Source of the DNA: Streptomyces sp. R28
Lineage (GTDB): Bacteria > Actinomycetota > Actinomycetes > Streptomycetales > Streptomycetaceae
Length of the DNA stretch: 64,000 nucleotides
Direction: 5' to 3'
Assembly (NCBI RefSeq): GCF_041052385.1
Contig: NZ_CP163439.1
Span: 3,833,001-3,897,000, forward strand
The position numbers and the translations under genes are program-made. The notes beneath the pieces were generated by a model. That model was not told where the DNA came from and searched no databases. It was given only the letters and a program-made list of their open reading frames with translations. Below are positions 53,505 through 62,493 of this stretch, one piece after another (positions within the stretch are counted from its first letter, which is position 1; each line of letters opens with the position of its first letter).

Positions 53505-53890
53505 CGGGAACCCTCCGTGTGGTTCGGGCGGAAGCAGATCCGCCACTCCCGTACGGCTCCGCCGCCCGGTACGACTCGACGGCCGCCCGGTGGAACTCGA
53601 CGGCCCGGGTCAAGGACCTCCGGCGCGGGGCCGTAGCGGGCGGGGAGTCTTCGCTCGCACTTCGCTCCTGCCAAAGCAAAGCGGCGACCCGCGCCGGAGG
53701 CGTTCTGTGCGCCGGCGCTCCGCGGGGAGCGCCGACGTGGAACTACGGGACGTTCATCTACGGGTCGTTCCTGTACGGGCCGTTCACGTACGGGCCGTAC
53801 GTCGTCGGCCACGTCCGCGCGACCGAGCCGCGGGGCGACGCAGCCTCGTGGCCCTGGAAGGCGGAACGTACGGCTCGTGGTCATGGGACC
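53505..53890. other. Gap in iol operon where iolB might be expected
   Basis: About 386 bases on the minus-strand path between the Cgl0159-type gene and iolD. No frame reads as 5-deoxyglucuronate isomerase. The gap contains a 15-bp tandem repeat at 53744-53803 and a direct repeat CTTCGCTC near 53650-53665. It could hold a separate iolD promoter. Confidence 0.5.
53744..53803. repeat. Four-copy 15-bp tandem repeat in the iol operon
   Basis: Units begin at 53744, 53759, 53774 and 53789: TACGGGACGTTCATC, TACGGGTCGTTCCTG, TACGGGCCGTTCACG, TACGGGCCGTACGTC. The TACGGG(N)CGT core is close to palindromic. The period is exactly 15, so both strands have an in-frame pentapeptide reading (plus: YGxFx), but no gene is supported. 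Confidence 0.75.
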
Positions 53891-54772
53891 TCACAGCAGT
53901 CCTACGGCAGTGTCCACCGCGGCGGCAACGTCCCCGTCCGCCGGGTAGAGCAGCGAACGGCCGACCACCAGGCCCCGCACGGTGGGAAGTTGGAGGGCGC
54001 CGCGCCACTTCTCGTAGGCCCCGTCCTGGTCGTCGCCGACCTCGCCGCCGAGCAGGACGGCGGGCAGCGTGGAGGTCGCCATGACCTCGGCCATGTCGTC
54101 GGGGTTGTCGGTGACCGGCACCTTCAGCCAGGTGTAGGCGGAGGTGCCGCCCAGACCGGAGGAGATGGCGATGGACTTGGTGACGGCCTCGGCGGACAGG
54201 TCGTTCCTGACCTTGCCCTCGGGGGTGCGGTAGCTGATGAAGGGCTCGACGAACACCGGGAGCCGGCGCTCGGCCATCTCGTCGATGGCGCGGGCGGTGG
54301 ACTCCATGGTGGTGAGGGAGCCCGGGTCGTCGTAGTCGATGCGCAGGAGCAGCTTGCCGGCGTCGAAGCCGAGGCGCTGGATGTCCTCGGGGCGGTGGCC
54401 GGTGAAGCGGTCGTCGAGTTCGAAGCTCGCGCCCTGGAGGCCGCCGCGGTTCATGGAGCCCATGACGACCTTGCCGTCGAGGGCGCCGAGCAGCAGCAGG
54501 TCGTCGAGGATGTCGGCGGTCGCGAGGACGCCGTCGACGCCGGGGCGGGACAGCGCGAGGCAGAGGCGTTCGAGCAGGTTGGCGCGGTTGGCCATGGCGA
54601 GCCCCCGGTCGCCGACGCCGAGGGCGCCGCGGGCCGGGTGGTCGGCGGCGACGATCATCAGCCGGCCGGAGTCCCCGAGGAGGGTCCGCCGGGTGCGGCG
54701 GGCGGCGGCCTCCGCGATCGCCTCGGGATGCCGGGTGCGGATGCGGACGAGTTCCGCGATGTCGACGCTCAC
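53891..54772 (-). CDS. Cgl0159-family beta/alpha-barrel protein of the iol operon (aldolase-like)
   Basis: A 293-aa protein with TIM-barrel character: RLMIVAADHPARGALG near residue 40, ATADILDDLLLLG, VFVEPFISYR, ISSGLGGTSAYTWLKVPV and AVLLGGEVGDDQDG, which resemble the FbaB/DeoC aldolase fold. In inositol clusters of corynebacteria and streptomycetes this type lies beside iolC. It may be the aldolase that splits the iolC product (role of IolJ), an inference. GTG at 54772 overlaps the iolC stop (GTGA). Confidence 0.75.
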   Translation of the reverse strand: MSVDIAELVRIRTRHPEAIAEAAARRTRRTLLGDSGRLMIVAADHPARGALGVGDRGLAMANRANLLERLCLALSRPGVDGVLATADILDDLLLLGALDGKVVMGSMNRGGLQGASFELDDRFTGHRPEDIQRLGFDAGKLLLRIDYDDPGSLTTMESTARAIDEMAERRLPVFVEPFISYRTPEGKVRNDLSAEAVTKSIAISSGLGGTSAYTWLKVPVTDNPDDMAEVMATSTLPAVLLGGEVGDDQDGAYEKWRGALQLPTVRGLVVGRSLLYPADGDVAAAVDTAVGLL

Positions 54773-55719
54773 TTGACGGCCCCCGCGGCGATCGCGGCCT
54801 CGATCTCGTCGGGCGTCGGCATCGCGGAGGAGCACTCCAGGCGGGAGGCGACGATGGCGCCGGCGGCGTTGGCGTACCGCATGATCTTCTCCAGGTCCCA
54901 GCCTTCGAGCAGACCGTGGCAGAGGGAGCCGCCGAAGGCGTCACCGGCGCCGAGGCCGTTGAGGACGTTCACCGGCAGGGGCGGGACCTCGGCCTGGTCG
55001 CCCTTGCTGTTGACGGCGAGGACGCCCTTGGGGCCCTGCTTGACGACGGCGATCTCGACGCCGGCGTCGAGGAGGGCGCGGGCGGCGGCATGGGGCTCGC
55101 GGACGCCGGTGGCGACCTCCACCTCGTCCAGGTTGCCGACCGCGACGGTGGTGTGCTTGAGCGCCTCCGCGTAGAAGGGGCGGGCCGCGTCCGGGTCGCT
55201 CCAGAACATGGGGCGCCAGTCGAGGTCGAAGACCGTCGCAGCGGACTTGGCGCGGTGGGCGAGGGCCGCGAGCGTCGCCGTACGGCTGGGCTCCTCGCTC
55301 AGGCCGGTGCCGGTGATCCAGAAGATCCGGGCGTCGCGGATGGCGTCGAGGTCGAGCTCGTGGGCGTCGATCTCCAGGTCCGGGGCCTTGGGCCGACGGT
55401 AGAAGTACAGCGGGAAGTCGTCCGGCGGGAAGACCTCGCAGAAGGTGACCGGGGTGGGCAGGCCCGCAACCGGGGTCACCCAGCGGTCGTCGACGCCGAA
55501 GCCCTGGAGGGCGTCGTGGAGGTAGGTGCCGAAGGGGTCGTCGCCGGTGCGGGTGATCACCGCGGTACGGCGTCCCAGGCGGGCCGCGGCGACCGCGACG
55601 TTGGTCGCCGAGCCGCCGAGGAACTTGCCGAAGGACGTGACCTGCGGCAGCGGGACGCCGGTCTGCAGCGGGTAGAGGTCCACTCCGATGCGCCCCATGG
55701 TGATCACGTCGTACGCCAT
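54769..55719 (-). CDS. iolC: 5-dehydro-2-deoxygluconokinase (IolC)
   Basis: A 316-aa PfkB-family sugar kinase that would phosphorylate 5-dehydro-2-deoxygluconate. The fold starts YDVITMGRIGVDLYPLQTGV, has the GGSATNVAVAAARLG motif (PfkB signature 1) and the C-terminal signature NGLGAGDAFGGSLCHGLLEG with the catalytic Asp. I chose ATG 55719 with GAAGGGA upstream; earlier frame positions are non-coding. It is the first gene of the leftward iol operon. Confidence 0.9.
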   Translation of the reverse strand: MAYDVITMGRIGVDLYPLQTGVPLPQVTSFGKFLGGSATNVAVAAARLGRRTAVITRTGDDPFGTYLHDALQGFGVDDRWVTPVAGLPTPVTFCEVFPPDDFPLYFYRRPKAPDLEIDAHELDLDAIRDARIFWITGTGLSEEPSRTATLAALAHRAKSAATVFDLDWRPMFWSDPDAARPFYAEALKHTTVAVGNLDEVEVATGVREPHAAARALLDAGVEIAVVKQGPKGVLAVNSKGDQAEVPPLPVNVLNGLGAGDAFGGSLCHGLLEGWDLEKIMRYANAAGAIVASRLECSSAMPTPDEIEAAIAAGAVK

Positions 55720-55843
55720 CGCGTTCCCTTCGTATCGGCTCTTCCGGCTTTGTAGTCCGAGGCACACAGCCCTGTCAATGTTTTGTCCAGACATTCGGAC
55801 GAGACCTTGACAGCGCTTGCCACGCGTGCCGAAGCTGAGCGCC
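55720..55843. promoter_or_regulatory. Divergent iolC / iolE-like promoter region
   Basis: 124 bases. Leftward: TTGACA (complement of 55773-55778) with CTACAA 17 bases away (55750-55755). Rightward: TTGACA at 55807-55812. Between them TTGTCC...GGACGA (about 55783-55802) is an inverted half-site pair, and GACAGCGCTTGCC (55809-55821) is LacI-operator-like. Control by a GntR- or LacI-type iol regulator is inferred. Confidence 0.45.
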
Positions 55844-56761
55844 ATGACGTCGTTGTCACCTCAGCCCTCACTGTCCCGCATCCGCATCGGGTCGGCTCCC
55901 GACTCGTGGGGCGTCTGGTTCCCCGACGACCCCGCCCAGGTCCCCTGGCAGCGCTTCCTCGACGAGGTCGCCGAGTCCGGCTACGAGTGGATCGAGCTGG
56001 GCCCTTACGGGTACCTGCCGACCGATCCCGCCGTCCTCGCCGAGGAGACGGCCAAGCGTGGCCTGAAGGTGTCGGCCGGGACGGTGTTCACGGGGCTGCA
56101 CCACGGTGCGGCCGTGTGGGAGAAGACGTGGGCGCACGTCGCGGACAACGCGGTGCTCGCGCAGGCGATGGGGGCGAAGCACCTGGTCGTCATCCCGTCC
56201 TTCTGGCGGGACGACAAGACCGGTGAGGTGCTGGAGCCGAGCTCTTTGACGGCCGACCAGTGGCGGAACCTGACCTCGCTGACCGAGCGGCTGGGGCGGG
56301 AGGTGCGTGAGCGGTACGGGTTGCGGATCGTCGTCCATCCGCATGCCGACACGCACATCGACAGCGAGGAGAACGTCGTCCGGTTCCTGGACGGGACCGA
56401 CTCCGACCTGGTGTCGCTGTGCCTGGACACGGGGCACTACGCGTACTGCGGCGGGGACAGCGTCAAGCTGATCGAGACGTACGGTTCGCGGATCGGGTAT
56501 CTGCATCTGAAGCAGGTGGATCCGGAGATCCTTGCCGACGTGCGCGCCAAGGAGACGCCGTTCGGGCCGGCGGTGGCTCAGGGTGTGATGTGTGAGCCGC
56601 CGGGTGGGGTGCCTGCGTTGGGGCCGGTGCTGGAGGCTGCGCAGCGGCTGGATGTTGATTTGTTCGCGATTGTCGAGCAGGACATGTATCCGTGTGAGCC
56701 GGATGCTCCGCTGCCGATCGCTCGGCGGACGCGGGCCTTCTTGAGGTCGTGCGGGGCCTGA
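55844..56761 (+). CDS. iolE: Inosose dehydratase-like TIM-barrel protein (IolE-type)
   Basis: A 305-aa sugar phosphate isomerase/epimerase-fold protein. It starts RIRIGSAPDSWGVWFPDDPA, and has VVHPHADTHIDSEENVVRFL with metal-binding His and Asp/Glu, CLDTGHYAYCGGD, YLHLKQVDPE and FAIVEQDMYP, the metal-site strands of the AP_endonuc_2 fold. It would dehydrate scyllo-inosose. It is divergent from iolC and probably shares its regulator. I chose ATG 55844. The family also includes similar isomerases (IolH-type), so the exact step is not certain. Confidence 0.75.
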   Translation: MTSLSPQPSLSRIRIGSAPDSWGVWFPDDPAQVPWQRFLDEVAESGYEWIELGPYGYLPTDPAVLAEETAKRGLKVSAGTVFTGLHHGAAVWEKTWAHVADNAVLAQAMGAKHLVVIPSFWRDDKTGEVLEPSSLTADQWRNLTSLTERLGREVRERYGLRIVVHPHADTHIDSEENVVRFLDGTDSDLVSLCLDTGHYAYCGGDSVKLIETYGSRIGYLHLKQVDPEILADVRAKETPFGPAVAQGVMCEPPGGVPALGPVLEAAQRLDVDLFAIVEQDMYPCEPDAPLPIARRTRAFLRSCGA

Positions 56762-56823
56762 GGGGCCTGAGGGGCGCCTACTGATCTGCCGAGTTCCTTG
56801 AGGGGCGAGTGCGGGTGTGCGGG

Positions 56824-56851
56824 GGCTGGTCGCGCAGTTCCCCGCGCCCCT
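56824..56851 (+). repeat. Dispersed Streptomyces intergenic repeat
   Basis: GGCTGGTCGCGCAGTTCCCC then GCGCCCCT. I recognise this as a short interspersed repeat common in intergenic DNA of many Streptomyces genomes. It lies between the iolE-like gene and a truncated AraC gene. Confidence 0.65.
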
Positions 56852-56927
56852 GGGGGCGATGCAGCATGGGGAAATGACAAGTCCCGTGTATGTCCGGTCG
56901 GGGCACGGGCCCTGAGGCTCGTGGGAG

Positions 56928-57524
56928 GTGGCCCTTGCTGCGCCCCACCCTCGGCTGCGGCCCTGCGTGGCGGCGGCTGGAGGTGCCGATCGGGGCGGTG
57001 AACTCGCCGCCGCACTGGCCGCGTTGCCGAGCTGGGCGGAGCGGTTCGGGCTGCTGGACGACGTGTTCGCGCGCTGGTCGCAGGCGGGTACGCCCTGTTC
57101 GGCCCGGGTGGTGCGAGCCTGGGCGGAGTTGGTGCGCACGGGTGGGGCGGTGCCGGCACGGCGGCTCGCCGAGGACGTGGGGTGGAGCGTACGGCACCTG
57201 GAGAACCGCTTCCGGGAGCAGATCGGGCTGGGCCCGAAGGCGGCGGCCCGTGTACTGCGGCTGCAACGGGCCCGCAGGCTGCTGGCGGCCGGGCGGGGGC
57301 AGGCGGAGACGGCTGCGGCGTGCGGGTTCTATGACCAGGCGCATCTGAGCGGCGAGTTCAAGGCGATGACGGGGTGCACGCCGCGCGAGTTCACGGCGGC
57401 GCGACGGGTGCCGGTGCCGGTCGTCGGCGCGCCGGCGTCGGACCGGCTGGCGGGTGAGGCGACGAGTCTCGTCCTCGCTTCCGGCCGCAGTGCGCATTTC
57501 TCCAAGACCCGCGAGCTTGGCTGA
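56928..57524 (+). CDS. AraC-family regulator with deleted sensor domain
   Basis: A 198-aa protein whose C-terminal AraC HTH is intact: AVPARRLAEDVGWSVRHLEN and ETAAACGFYDQAHLSGEFKA match both helix-turn-helices. The usual N-terminal ligand-sensing domain of about 120 residues is nearly missing: LAAPHPRLRPCV jumps directly to LAAALAALPSWAERFGLLDD, the linker sequence of these proteins. The frame upstream is Pro-rich and non-conserved. It is probably a deletion product. It could be a constitutive DNA-binding protein, or a pseudogene. Confidence 0.65.
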   Translation: MALAAPHPRLRPCVAAAGGADRGGELAAALAALPSWAERFGLLDDVFARWSQAGTPCSARVVRAWAELVRTGGAVPARRLAEDVGWSVRHLENRFREQIGLGPKAAARVLRLQRARRLLAAGRGQAETAAACGFYDQAHLSGEFKAMTGCTPREFTAARRVPVPVVGAPASDRLAGEATSLVLASGRSAHFSKTRELG

Positions 57525-57941
57525 ATGCAGGCTGTGGCCCTCGGCGAGGCCAGCCACAGGAGGCGGGGGAGCTGGTGGGCCGGGCCCGACGCAGCGGGTC
57601 CGGCCCACCGTCGCGTTGGGTCCACCGTGGCGTTGGGTCCACCGTTCCGGTGTGCCCGTGTGCCCCTGTGGCGTTCGTCCTGCGGCCGAGGCGGTGTCTG
57701 TCAACGCGCCGCGCCCATGCAGCCGCGCCCGTCTTTGCGGCACCTGTGTCACAAACGCACGCTTCCTGTCACGCATGTCGCATGTACGCGGACCTTGCGT
57801 CACACCCGATGCACAGGCCCTTTCCCCTCCTCGAACCGCGTCGTTCACGGGGCACAGGCTTTGTGATCGCCAGCGCAGCGCACGGTCCCCCCGACGACCG
57901 CACCTGGTCGCCGCCGCGGCGCGCGCAGGGAGGTGCAACTG
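57525..57941. other. Intergenic region with short direct repeat
   Basis: About 417 bases without a gene. Near 57612-57642 GCGTTGGGTCCACCGT occurs twice in tandem with one spacer base. The region further on (TCACAAACGCACGCTTCCTG) is lower GC, and promoter activity for the following small HTH gene is possible. Confidence 0.35.
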
Positions 57942-58142
57942 ATGACCGACCAAGGGCTCTGGTCCTACAAGGAGATCGCTGCGCATATCAAGGTGCAGCC
58001 GGACACCGTGCGGTCGTACCGCAAGCACGGGTTGCTGCCGCCGCCGGACCAGGTGGAGGGCGGCAAGCCTTTCTGGTACGCGGATACCGTGCGGGCCTGG
58101 GTGGAGTCCCGGCCGCGGAACCGAGGGCGCAGATTGGACTGA
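57942..58142 (+). CDS. Small helix-turn-helix DNA-binding protein
   Basis: A 66-aa protein with the MerR/excisionase-like winged HTH: LWSYKEIAAHIKVQPDTVRS then YRKHGLLPPPDQ and a wing region KPFWYADTVRAWVES, similar to the Streptomyces BldC-like and AlpA-like groups. GGGAGGTG lies upstream of the ATG. It could be a chromosomal regulator or a stranded excisionase; no integrase is next to it. Confidence 0.75.
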   Translation: MTDQGLWSYKEIAAHIKVQPDTVRSYRKHGLLPPPDQVEGGKPFWYADTVRAWVESRPRNRGRRLD

Positions 58143-58221
58143 CCTCCCCGCCCTCCGTACCTCCCGGACCTCTGGAAAACGAGGTGTGCCCCTCCGGTTG
58201 GGTGGGGCACAGTCGCTCTCC

Positions 58222-58818
58222 ATGAGCGATTTCTCCGTGAAACCTGTCCTCAACGGCGAGCGGGCGCTGTTGCGTCCCTTCATGGAAGAAGACGTGCCCG
58301 TGATGGCGCGCATCCTGTCCGACCCCGAGGTGATACGGCTCACCGGCAGCCCGGACGAGGAGTTCGGACTGGACCAACTGCGCGCCTGGTACGGGAGCCG
58401 GAACGACCAGACCGACCGGCTCGACCTCGGCATCGTGGACCGGGCGAGCGGAGAACTCGTCGGCGAGGCCGTCCTGAACGACTGGGACGAGCCCAACCGC
58501 AACTGCAGCTTCCGCATCCTGATCGGCCCCGGCGGACGCGACCGCGGCCTGGGCACGGAAGCCGTCAGGCTGATGGTGGGCCACGCCTTCGAGCAACTCG
58601 GACTGCACCGCGTCTCGTTGCACGTCCTGGCCCACAACCCCCGGGCCCGGCGCGCCTACGAGAAGGCCGGGTTCGCCGCCGAGGGGGTCAACCGGCAGTC
58701 GGTGTGGCAGTGGCAGTCGGACGAGTGGATCGACGAGGTGCAGATGTCGATCCTCGCCCCCGAGTGGGCCACTCACCGCGGTCACCCCGACGCCGCCCTC
58801 AGCTCGACGGCGGAATGA
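58222..58818 (+). CDS. GNAT N-acetyltransferase (RimJ/RimL-like)
   Basis: A 198-aa acetyltransferase. It starts LNGERALLRPFMEEDVPVMA and has the CoA loop IGPGGRDRGLGTEAVRLMVG (R/Q-x-x-G-x-G/A) and VLAHNPRARRAYEKAGFAAE, the usual RimJ-type C-terminal strand-helix. It would acetylate an amino group of a protein or small molecule. I chose ATG 58222 (SDFSVKPVLN); the frame is open 12 codons further 5'. Confidence 0.88.
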   Translation: MSDFSVKPVLNGERALLRPFMEEDVPVMARILSDPEVIRLTGSPDEEFGLDQLRAWYGSRNDQTDRLDLGIVDRASGELVGEAVLNDWDEPNRNCSFRILIGPGGRDRGLGTEAVRLMVGHAFEQLGLHRVSLHVLAHNPRARRAYEKAGFAAEGVNRQSVWQWQSDEWIDEVQMSILAPEWATHRGHPDAALSSTAE

Positions 58819-58821
58819 ACG

Positions 58822-59865
58822 TCAGCTCCACGGCTCGATGACGGTCACCCCCGCCCCCGGTGCCGTCCCGATCGCCGCCAGCGCCTGCGGCACCGCCTCC
58901 AGCGGGATCGTCGACGTCACCAGCAGATCCGGGCGCAGCACACCCGCCCGCACCAGCTCCAGCATCGGCGGGTAGGTGTGCGCCGCCATGCCGTGGCTGC
59001 CCAGGAGTTCGAGTTCGAGGGCGATCGCGCGGGCCATGGGGACGGGGGTGGTGCCGGACGTCGAGGGCAGCAGGCCCACCTGGACGTGCCGGCCCCGGCG
59101 GCGCAGGCCGTTGACGGAGGCGGCGCAGGTGGTGGGTGAGCCGAGGGCGTCCAGGGAGAGGTGGGCGCCGCCGGCGGTCAGGGCGTGGATCGCCGCCGCC
59201 GTGTCCGGTGTGCCGGACGCGTCCACGCACTCCGCCGCCCCGAACTTCCGCGCCAGGTCCAGGGCCTGCGCCGAGACGTCCACCGCGACGACCCGCGCAC
59301 CCGACGCCGCCGCGATCATCACCGCCGACAGGCCCACCCCGCCGCAGCCGTGCACCGCGACCCACTCCCCCGCCGCCACCCGGCCCTGCTGCACGACCGC
59401 CCGGAACGCGGTGGCGAACCGGCAGCCGAGTGAGGCGGCGGTCGCGAAGGACATCTCCTCAGGGACGGCGACGAGGTTGACGTCGGCGTGGTCCAGCGCC
59501 ACGTACTGGGCGAAGGAGCCCCAGTGGGTGAAGCCGGGCTGGGTCTGGCGTTCGCACACCTGCTGGTCGCCCGCCGCACACGCCCCGCAGCTGCCGCAGG
59601 CGCACACGAAGGGCACGGTGACCCGGTCGCCGGGGCCCCATCGCGTCACCCGGTCGCCCACCGCTTCGACGACACCGGCGAGTTCATGGCCCGGCACATG
59701 GGGCAGCGTGATGTCCGGGTCGTGGCCCTGCCAGCCGTGCCAGTCGCTGCGGCACAGCCCGGTCGCCTCGACGCGCACGGTCACTCCGTGGGGGGCGGGG
59801 CGGGGGTCGGGCACCTCACGTACCTCGGCCTGCTCCCCGTACCGCTCGAACACCACAGCCCGCAT
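58822..59865 (-). CDS. Zinc-dependent alcohol dehydrogenase
   Basis: A 347-aa MDR-family enzyme. The catalytic zinc ligands are in [14 protein letters not shown] (Cys) and [10 protein letters not shown] (His-Glu), and the structural zinc motif is [17 protein letters not shown] (four Cys). The cofactor domain has [17 protein letters not shown] near 170. It would oxidise an alcohol with NAD(P)+; the substrate is not readable. It is convergent with the GNAT gene (stops 4 bases apart). Confidence 0.9.
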   Translation of the reverse strand: MRAVVFERYGEQAEVREVPDPRPAPHGVTVRVEATGLCRSDWHGWQGHDPDITLPHVPGHELAGVVEAVGDRVTRWGPGDRVTVPFVCACGSCGACAAGDQQVCERQTQPGFTHWGSFAQYVALDHADVNLVAVPEEMSFATAASLGCRFATAFRAVVQQGRVAAGEWVAVHGCGGVGLSAVMIAAASGARVVAVDVSAQALDLARKFGAAECVDASGTPDTAAAIHALTAGGAHLSLDALGSPTTCAASVNGLRRRGRHVQVGLLPSTSGTTPVPMARAIALELELLGSHGMAAHTYPPMLELVRAGVLRPDLLVTSTIPLEAVPQALAAIGTAPGAGVTVIEPWS

Positions 59866-60076
59866 CCCGGTCTCCTTTCGGCCGCGCCCCTTGCACGGAG
59901 ATCATTAACGAACGCTAGGCGCTCCGCCGGGTTTGCGGTACGGCACACGCGCCCGCTTGATCGGCCAGGGTGAGCTGCCGGCCAGTTGCGCCCGCACCGC
60001 GGAGCCGCGCGCCCATACACCCCCGCGTCTGTGCGGTCCTCCGTACACCGTCCGCCGTCCGCCGTCCTCCAGGAGG

Positions 60077-62332
60077 TCAGCCGTGCGCGCTCACCTTGTC
60101 CCGCTCCCGTGCGGGCTCGGCTGCCGGGGCCGCCGTCGCCTCCCCCTCGCTCAGCCCGAAGCGACTGTGGAAGCGGCGGAGCGGACCCGGGGCCCACCAG
60201 GTCGCCCGGCCCGTGAGGCGCATGACCGCCGGGACCAGAAGGCTGCGGACGATCATCGCGTCCATCAGCACCGCCAGGGCGATACCGAGGCCGAGCATCT
60301 TGGTGTTGGTCACCCGGGATGTGCCTATCGCGACCATCACCACCGCGAGGATCACGGCGGCCGCGGTGATCAGCCCGCCGGTGCGCTGAAGGCCGTGCCG
60401 GACCGCCTGGTCGTGGTCGCCGGTCGTGTCGTACTCCTCCTTGATGCGGGACAGCAGGAACACGCCGTAGTCCATCGAGAGGCCGAAGGCGACGCAGAAC
60501 ATCAGTACCGGGAGAGTCGTCTCGATCGAGCCGGGGCTGGTGAAGCCGAGCAGGCCGGAGAGATGGCCGTCCTGGAAGACCCAGACCACCGCACCGAACA
60601 TCGCGGTCAGGCTCAGCGCGTTGAGCACCACCGCCTGGATCGGGATCAGCACACTGCCCGTCAGCAGGAACACCAGCAGCAGGGTGACGATCGCTATGAA
60701 GGCGGCCGCCAGGGGCAGGCGTTCGGCTATCGCGCCCTTGGAGTCGACCAGGACCGCCGCGGCGCCGGTCACCTTGGTGTCGAACGGAGCCTGTGTGGCG
60801 CGCAGTTCATCCACCAGGCCCTGGGCCGGGCCGTCCACCGCCTCGCCCTTCGGCAGCACCGTGAAGTACGCCGACTCGCCCTTCACCAGCGGTCCATCCA
60901 CCCGCAGCACATCCGGCAGCTCGGCGATCCGCTCCTTGTACGCGGCGTACTGCGCCGGCGTGGCCCGGCCCTCGGCGAGCACCTCCAGGCCGCCGCCGGG
61001 GCTGCCCGGGAAGCCGTCGCGGATGTGCTGCTGCACGACATGGGACTCGGCGCTCGAGGGCAGCTGGCGGTCGTCGGCGGTGCCGAACTTCACGCCCAGG
61101 AAGGGCAGTCCGAGCAGCACCAGGACGGCCGTGGTGCCCAGGGCGAAGAAGGGGGCGCGGCGCATCACGAGGTCCGCGGTACGCGTCCAGGCCCTGCCCT
61201 CCGGCGTGCCGGACGCCTGAGCGGGCGTCTTCGGATCGTCCGGGTCGCCCGCGGCCCGCCCGCGCCGGAACAGGCGCCGCAGGTCCAGGGAGTTGACCCG
61301 GTGGCCGAGCAGGACCAGTGCCGCCGGAAGCAGGATCAGCGCGGCCGCCGCGGCCAGCAGCACGACCGCGATCCCGGCGTAGGCGAAGGACCGCAGGAAG
61401 TACTGCGGGAAGACCAGCATCGCCGCGAGGGACACCGCGACCGTGAGGGCCGAGAACAGGACCGTACGGCCGGCCGTGCGCAAGGTTGTGCCGACCGCCG
61501 TCAAGGGTTCGGCGCCGGTGGCGAGTTCCTCGCGGAAGCGGCGGACGATGAACAGCGCGTAGTCGACGGCGAGGCCGAGGCCCAGGGCCGTGGTGAGGTT
61601 CATCGCGAAGACGGAGACGTCGGTGACCTCGGTCAGGCCGCGCAGCACCGCGTTCGTGCCGAGGATCGCGACGATGCCGATGCCGAGCGGCAGCAGGGCC
61701 GCGACCGCGCTGCCGAAGACCATCACCAGCAGCACGAGGGTGACCGGCAGGGCGATCACCTCGGCGCGGACCAGGTCCTCCTGGATGGTCGTCTGCATCT
61801 CGTGCCGTACGGCGACCGGACCGCCGACGCTGACCTCCACCGGCCCGTGCGTGCCCCGGAACTCGGGCGCGATGCGGTCCAGGGTCTCCCCCGCCTGCTT
61901 CTCTTCGCCGGTGATGCGGGCCGCGATCAGCGCCTCATGGCCGTCCTCGGCACGCAGGGCGGGAGCCGCCGAGGCGTCCGCCTGCCAGTAGGAGCCGACC
62001 CCTGTGATGCCCTTCTCTCCGGCCAGATGCTCCGCGAGCCGCCGGGCCTCGGCGGCGACCGCGGGGTCGTCCACGGAGGCGCCACCCGCGTCCACGAGGA
62101 GCAGGAGGTTGGGCTGGGAGGCGGGGAACTCGCGCTCCAGCGCCTTGGTCGCGTAGGTCGACTCGGCGTCCGGGTCCTCCCAGCCGCCGCTGCCCAGGCG
62201 GTCGGCGACCCCGCTGCCCGCCAGCACGGCGAGCGCGGTGATCACCAGGGCCACCAGCAGCGACAACCGGGGGCGGGCGGTCACGAAGCGGGTCCAGCCT
62301 CCGACTCGGGGCGGCCTGTTGACTTCGGTCAT
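60077..62332 (-). CDS. MMPL-family RND transporter
   Basis: A 751-aa protein with 12 helices in two repeats of the MMPL fold. There is an N-terminal helix followed by a large extracytoplasmic loop (residues 30-180), then a second large loop from about 380. The typical LGLAVDYALFIVRRFREEL and LSMDYGVFLLSRIKEEYD (G-x-x-x-D-Y) occur at both halves. It would export a lipid or hydrophobic compound using the proton gradient. It is divergent from a TetR regulator with a strong operator between, so it is probably repressed until a ligand is bound. Confidence 0.9.
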   Translation of the reverse strand: MTEVNRPPRVGGWTRFVTARPRLSLLVALVITALAVLAGSGVADRLGSGGWEDPDAESTYATKALEREFPASQPNLLLLVDAGGASVDDPAVAAEARRLAEHLAGEKGITGVGSYWQADASAAPALRAEDGHEALIAARITGEEKQAGETLDRIAPEFRGTHGPVEVSVGGPVAVRHEMQTTIQEDLVRAEVIALPVTLVLLVMVFGSAVAALLPLGIGIVAILGTNAVLRGLTEVTDVSVFAMNLTTALGLGLAVDYALFIVRRFREELATGAEPLTAVGTTLRTAGRTVLFSALTVAVSLAAMLVFPQYFLRSFAYAGIAVVLLAAAAALILLPAALVLLGHRVNSLDLRRLFRRGRAAGDPDDPKTPAQASGTPEGRAWTRTADLVMRRAPFFALGTTAVLVLLGLPFLGVKFGTADDRQLPSSAESHVVQQHIRDGFPGSPGGGLEVLAEGRATPAQYAAYKERIAELPDVLRVDGPLVKGESAYFTVLPKGEAVDGPAQGLVDELRATQAPFDTKVTGAAAVLVDSKGAIAERLPLAAAFIAIVTLLLVFLLTGSVLIPIQAVVLNALSLTAMFGAVVWVFQDGHLSGLLGFTSPGSIETTLPVLMFCVAFGLSMDYGVFLLSRIKEEYDTTGDHDQAVRHGLQRTGGLITAAAVILAVVMVAIGTSRVTNTKMLGLGIALAVLMDAMIVRSLLVPAVMRLTGRATWWAPGPLRRFHSRFGLSEGEATAAPAAEPARERDKVSAHG

Positions 62333-62404
62333 TGTGCGGTGTCCCCTTCACCCTGATCCATGCTGTGTGCAGCAGGGCAGCACGGAGCCGTCACTGCCAT
62401 AGAC

Positions 62405-62465
62405 TGACAAACACGAGAGATCGCTCGCGTTTCTCCAGAATGCGAGCGACCGCTCGCGTTTGTCA
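62405..62465. promoter_or_regulatory. Nested TetR-type operator between mmpL and tetR genes
   Basis: GCGAGCGACCGCTCGC (62442-62457) is a perfect 16-bp palindrome. A second, imperfect one (AAACACGAGAGA / TCGCTCGCGTTT, 62409-62432) lies 10 bases before it. The outermost arms TGACAAACACGAG (62405-62417) and CTCGCGTTTGTCA (62453-62465) are themselves inverted repeats, 12 of 13 pairs. This is a strong site for the divergent TetR protein. Confidence 0.8.
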
Positions 62466-62493
62466 ATCGCGTTCGGAGAACTGGGGATAACGC

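Noticed and set aside
53501..53884. A 127-codon minus-strand gene in the iol gap
   Set aside because: It is Arg/Pro/Val-rich, overlaps the iolD start, and most of its regular pattern comes from the 15-bp DNA repeat.
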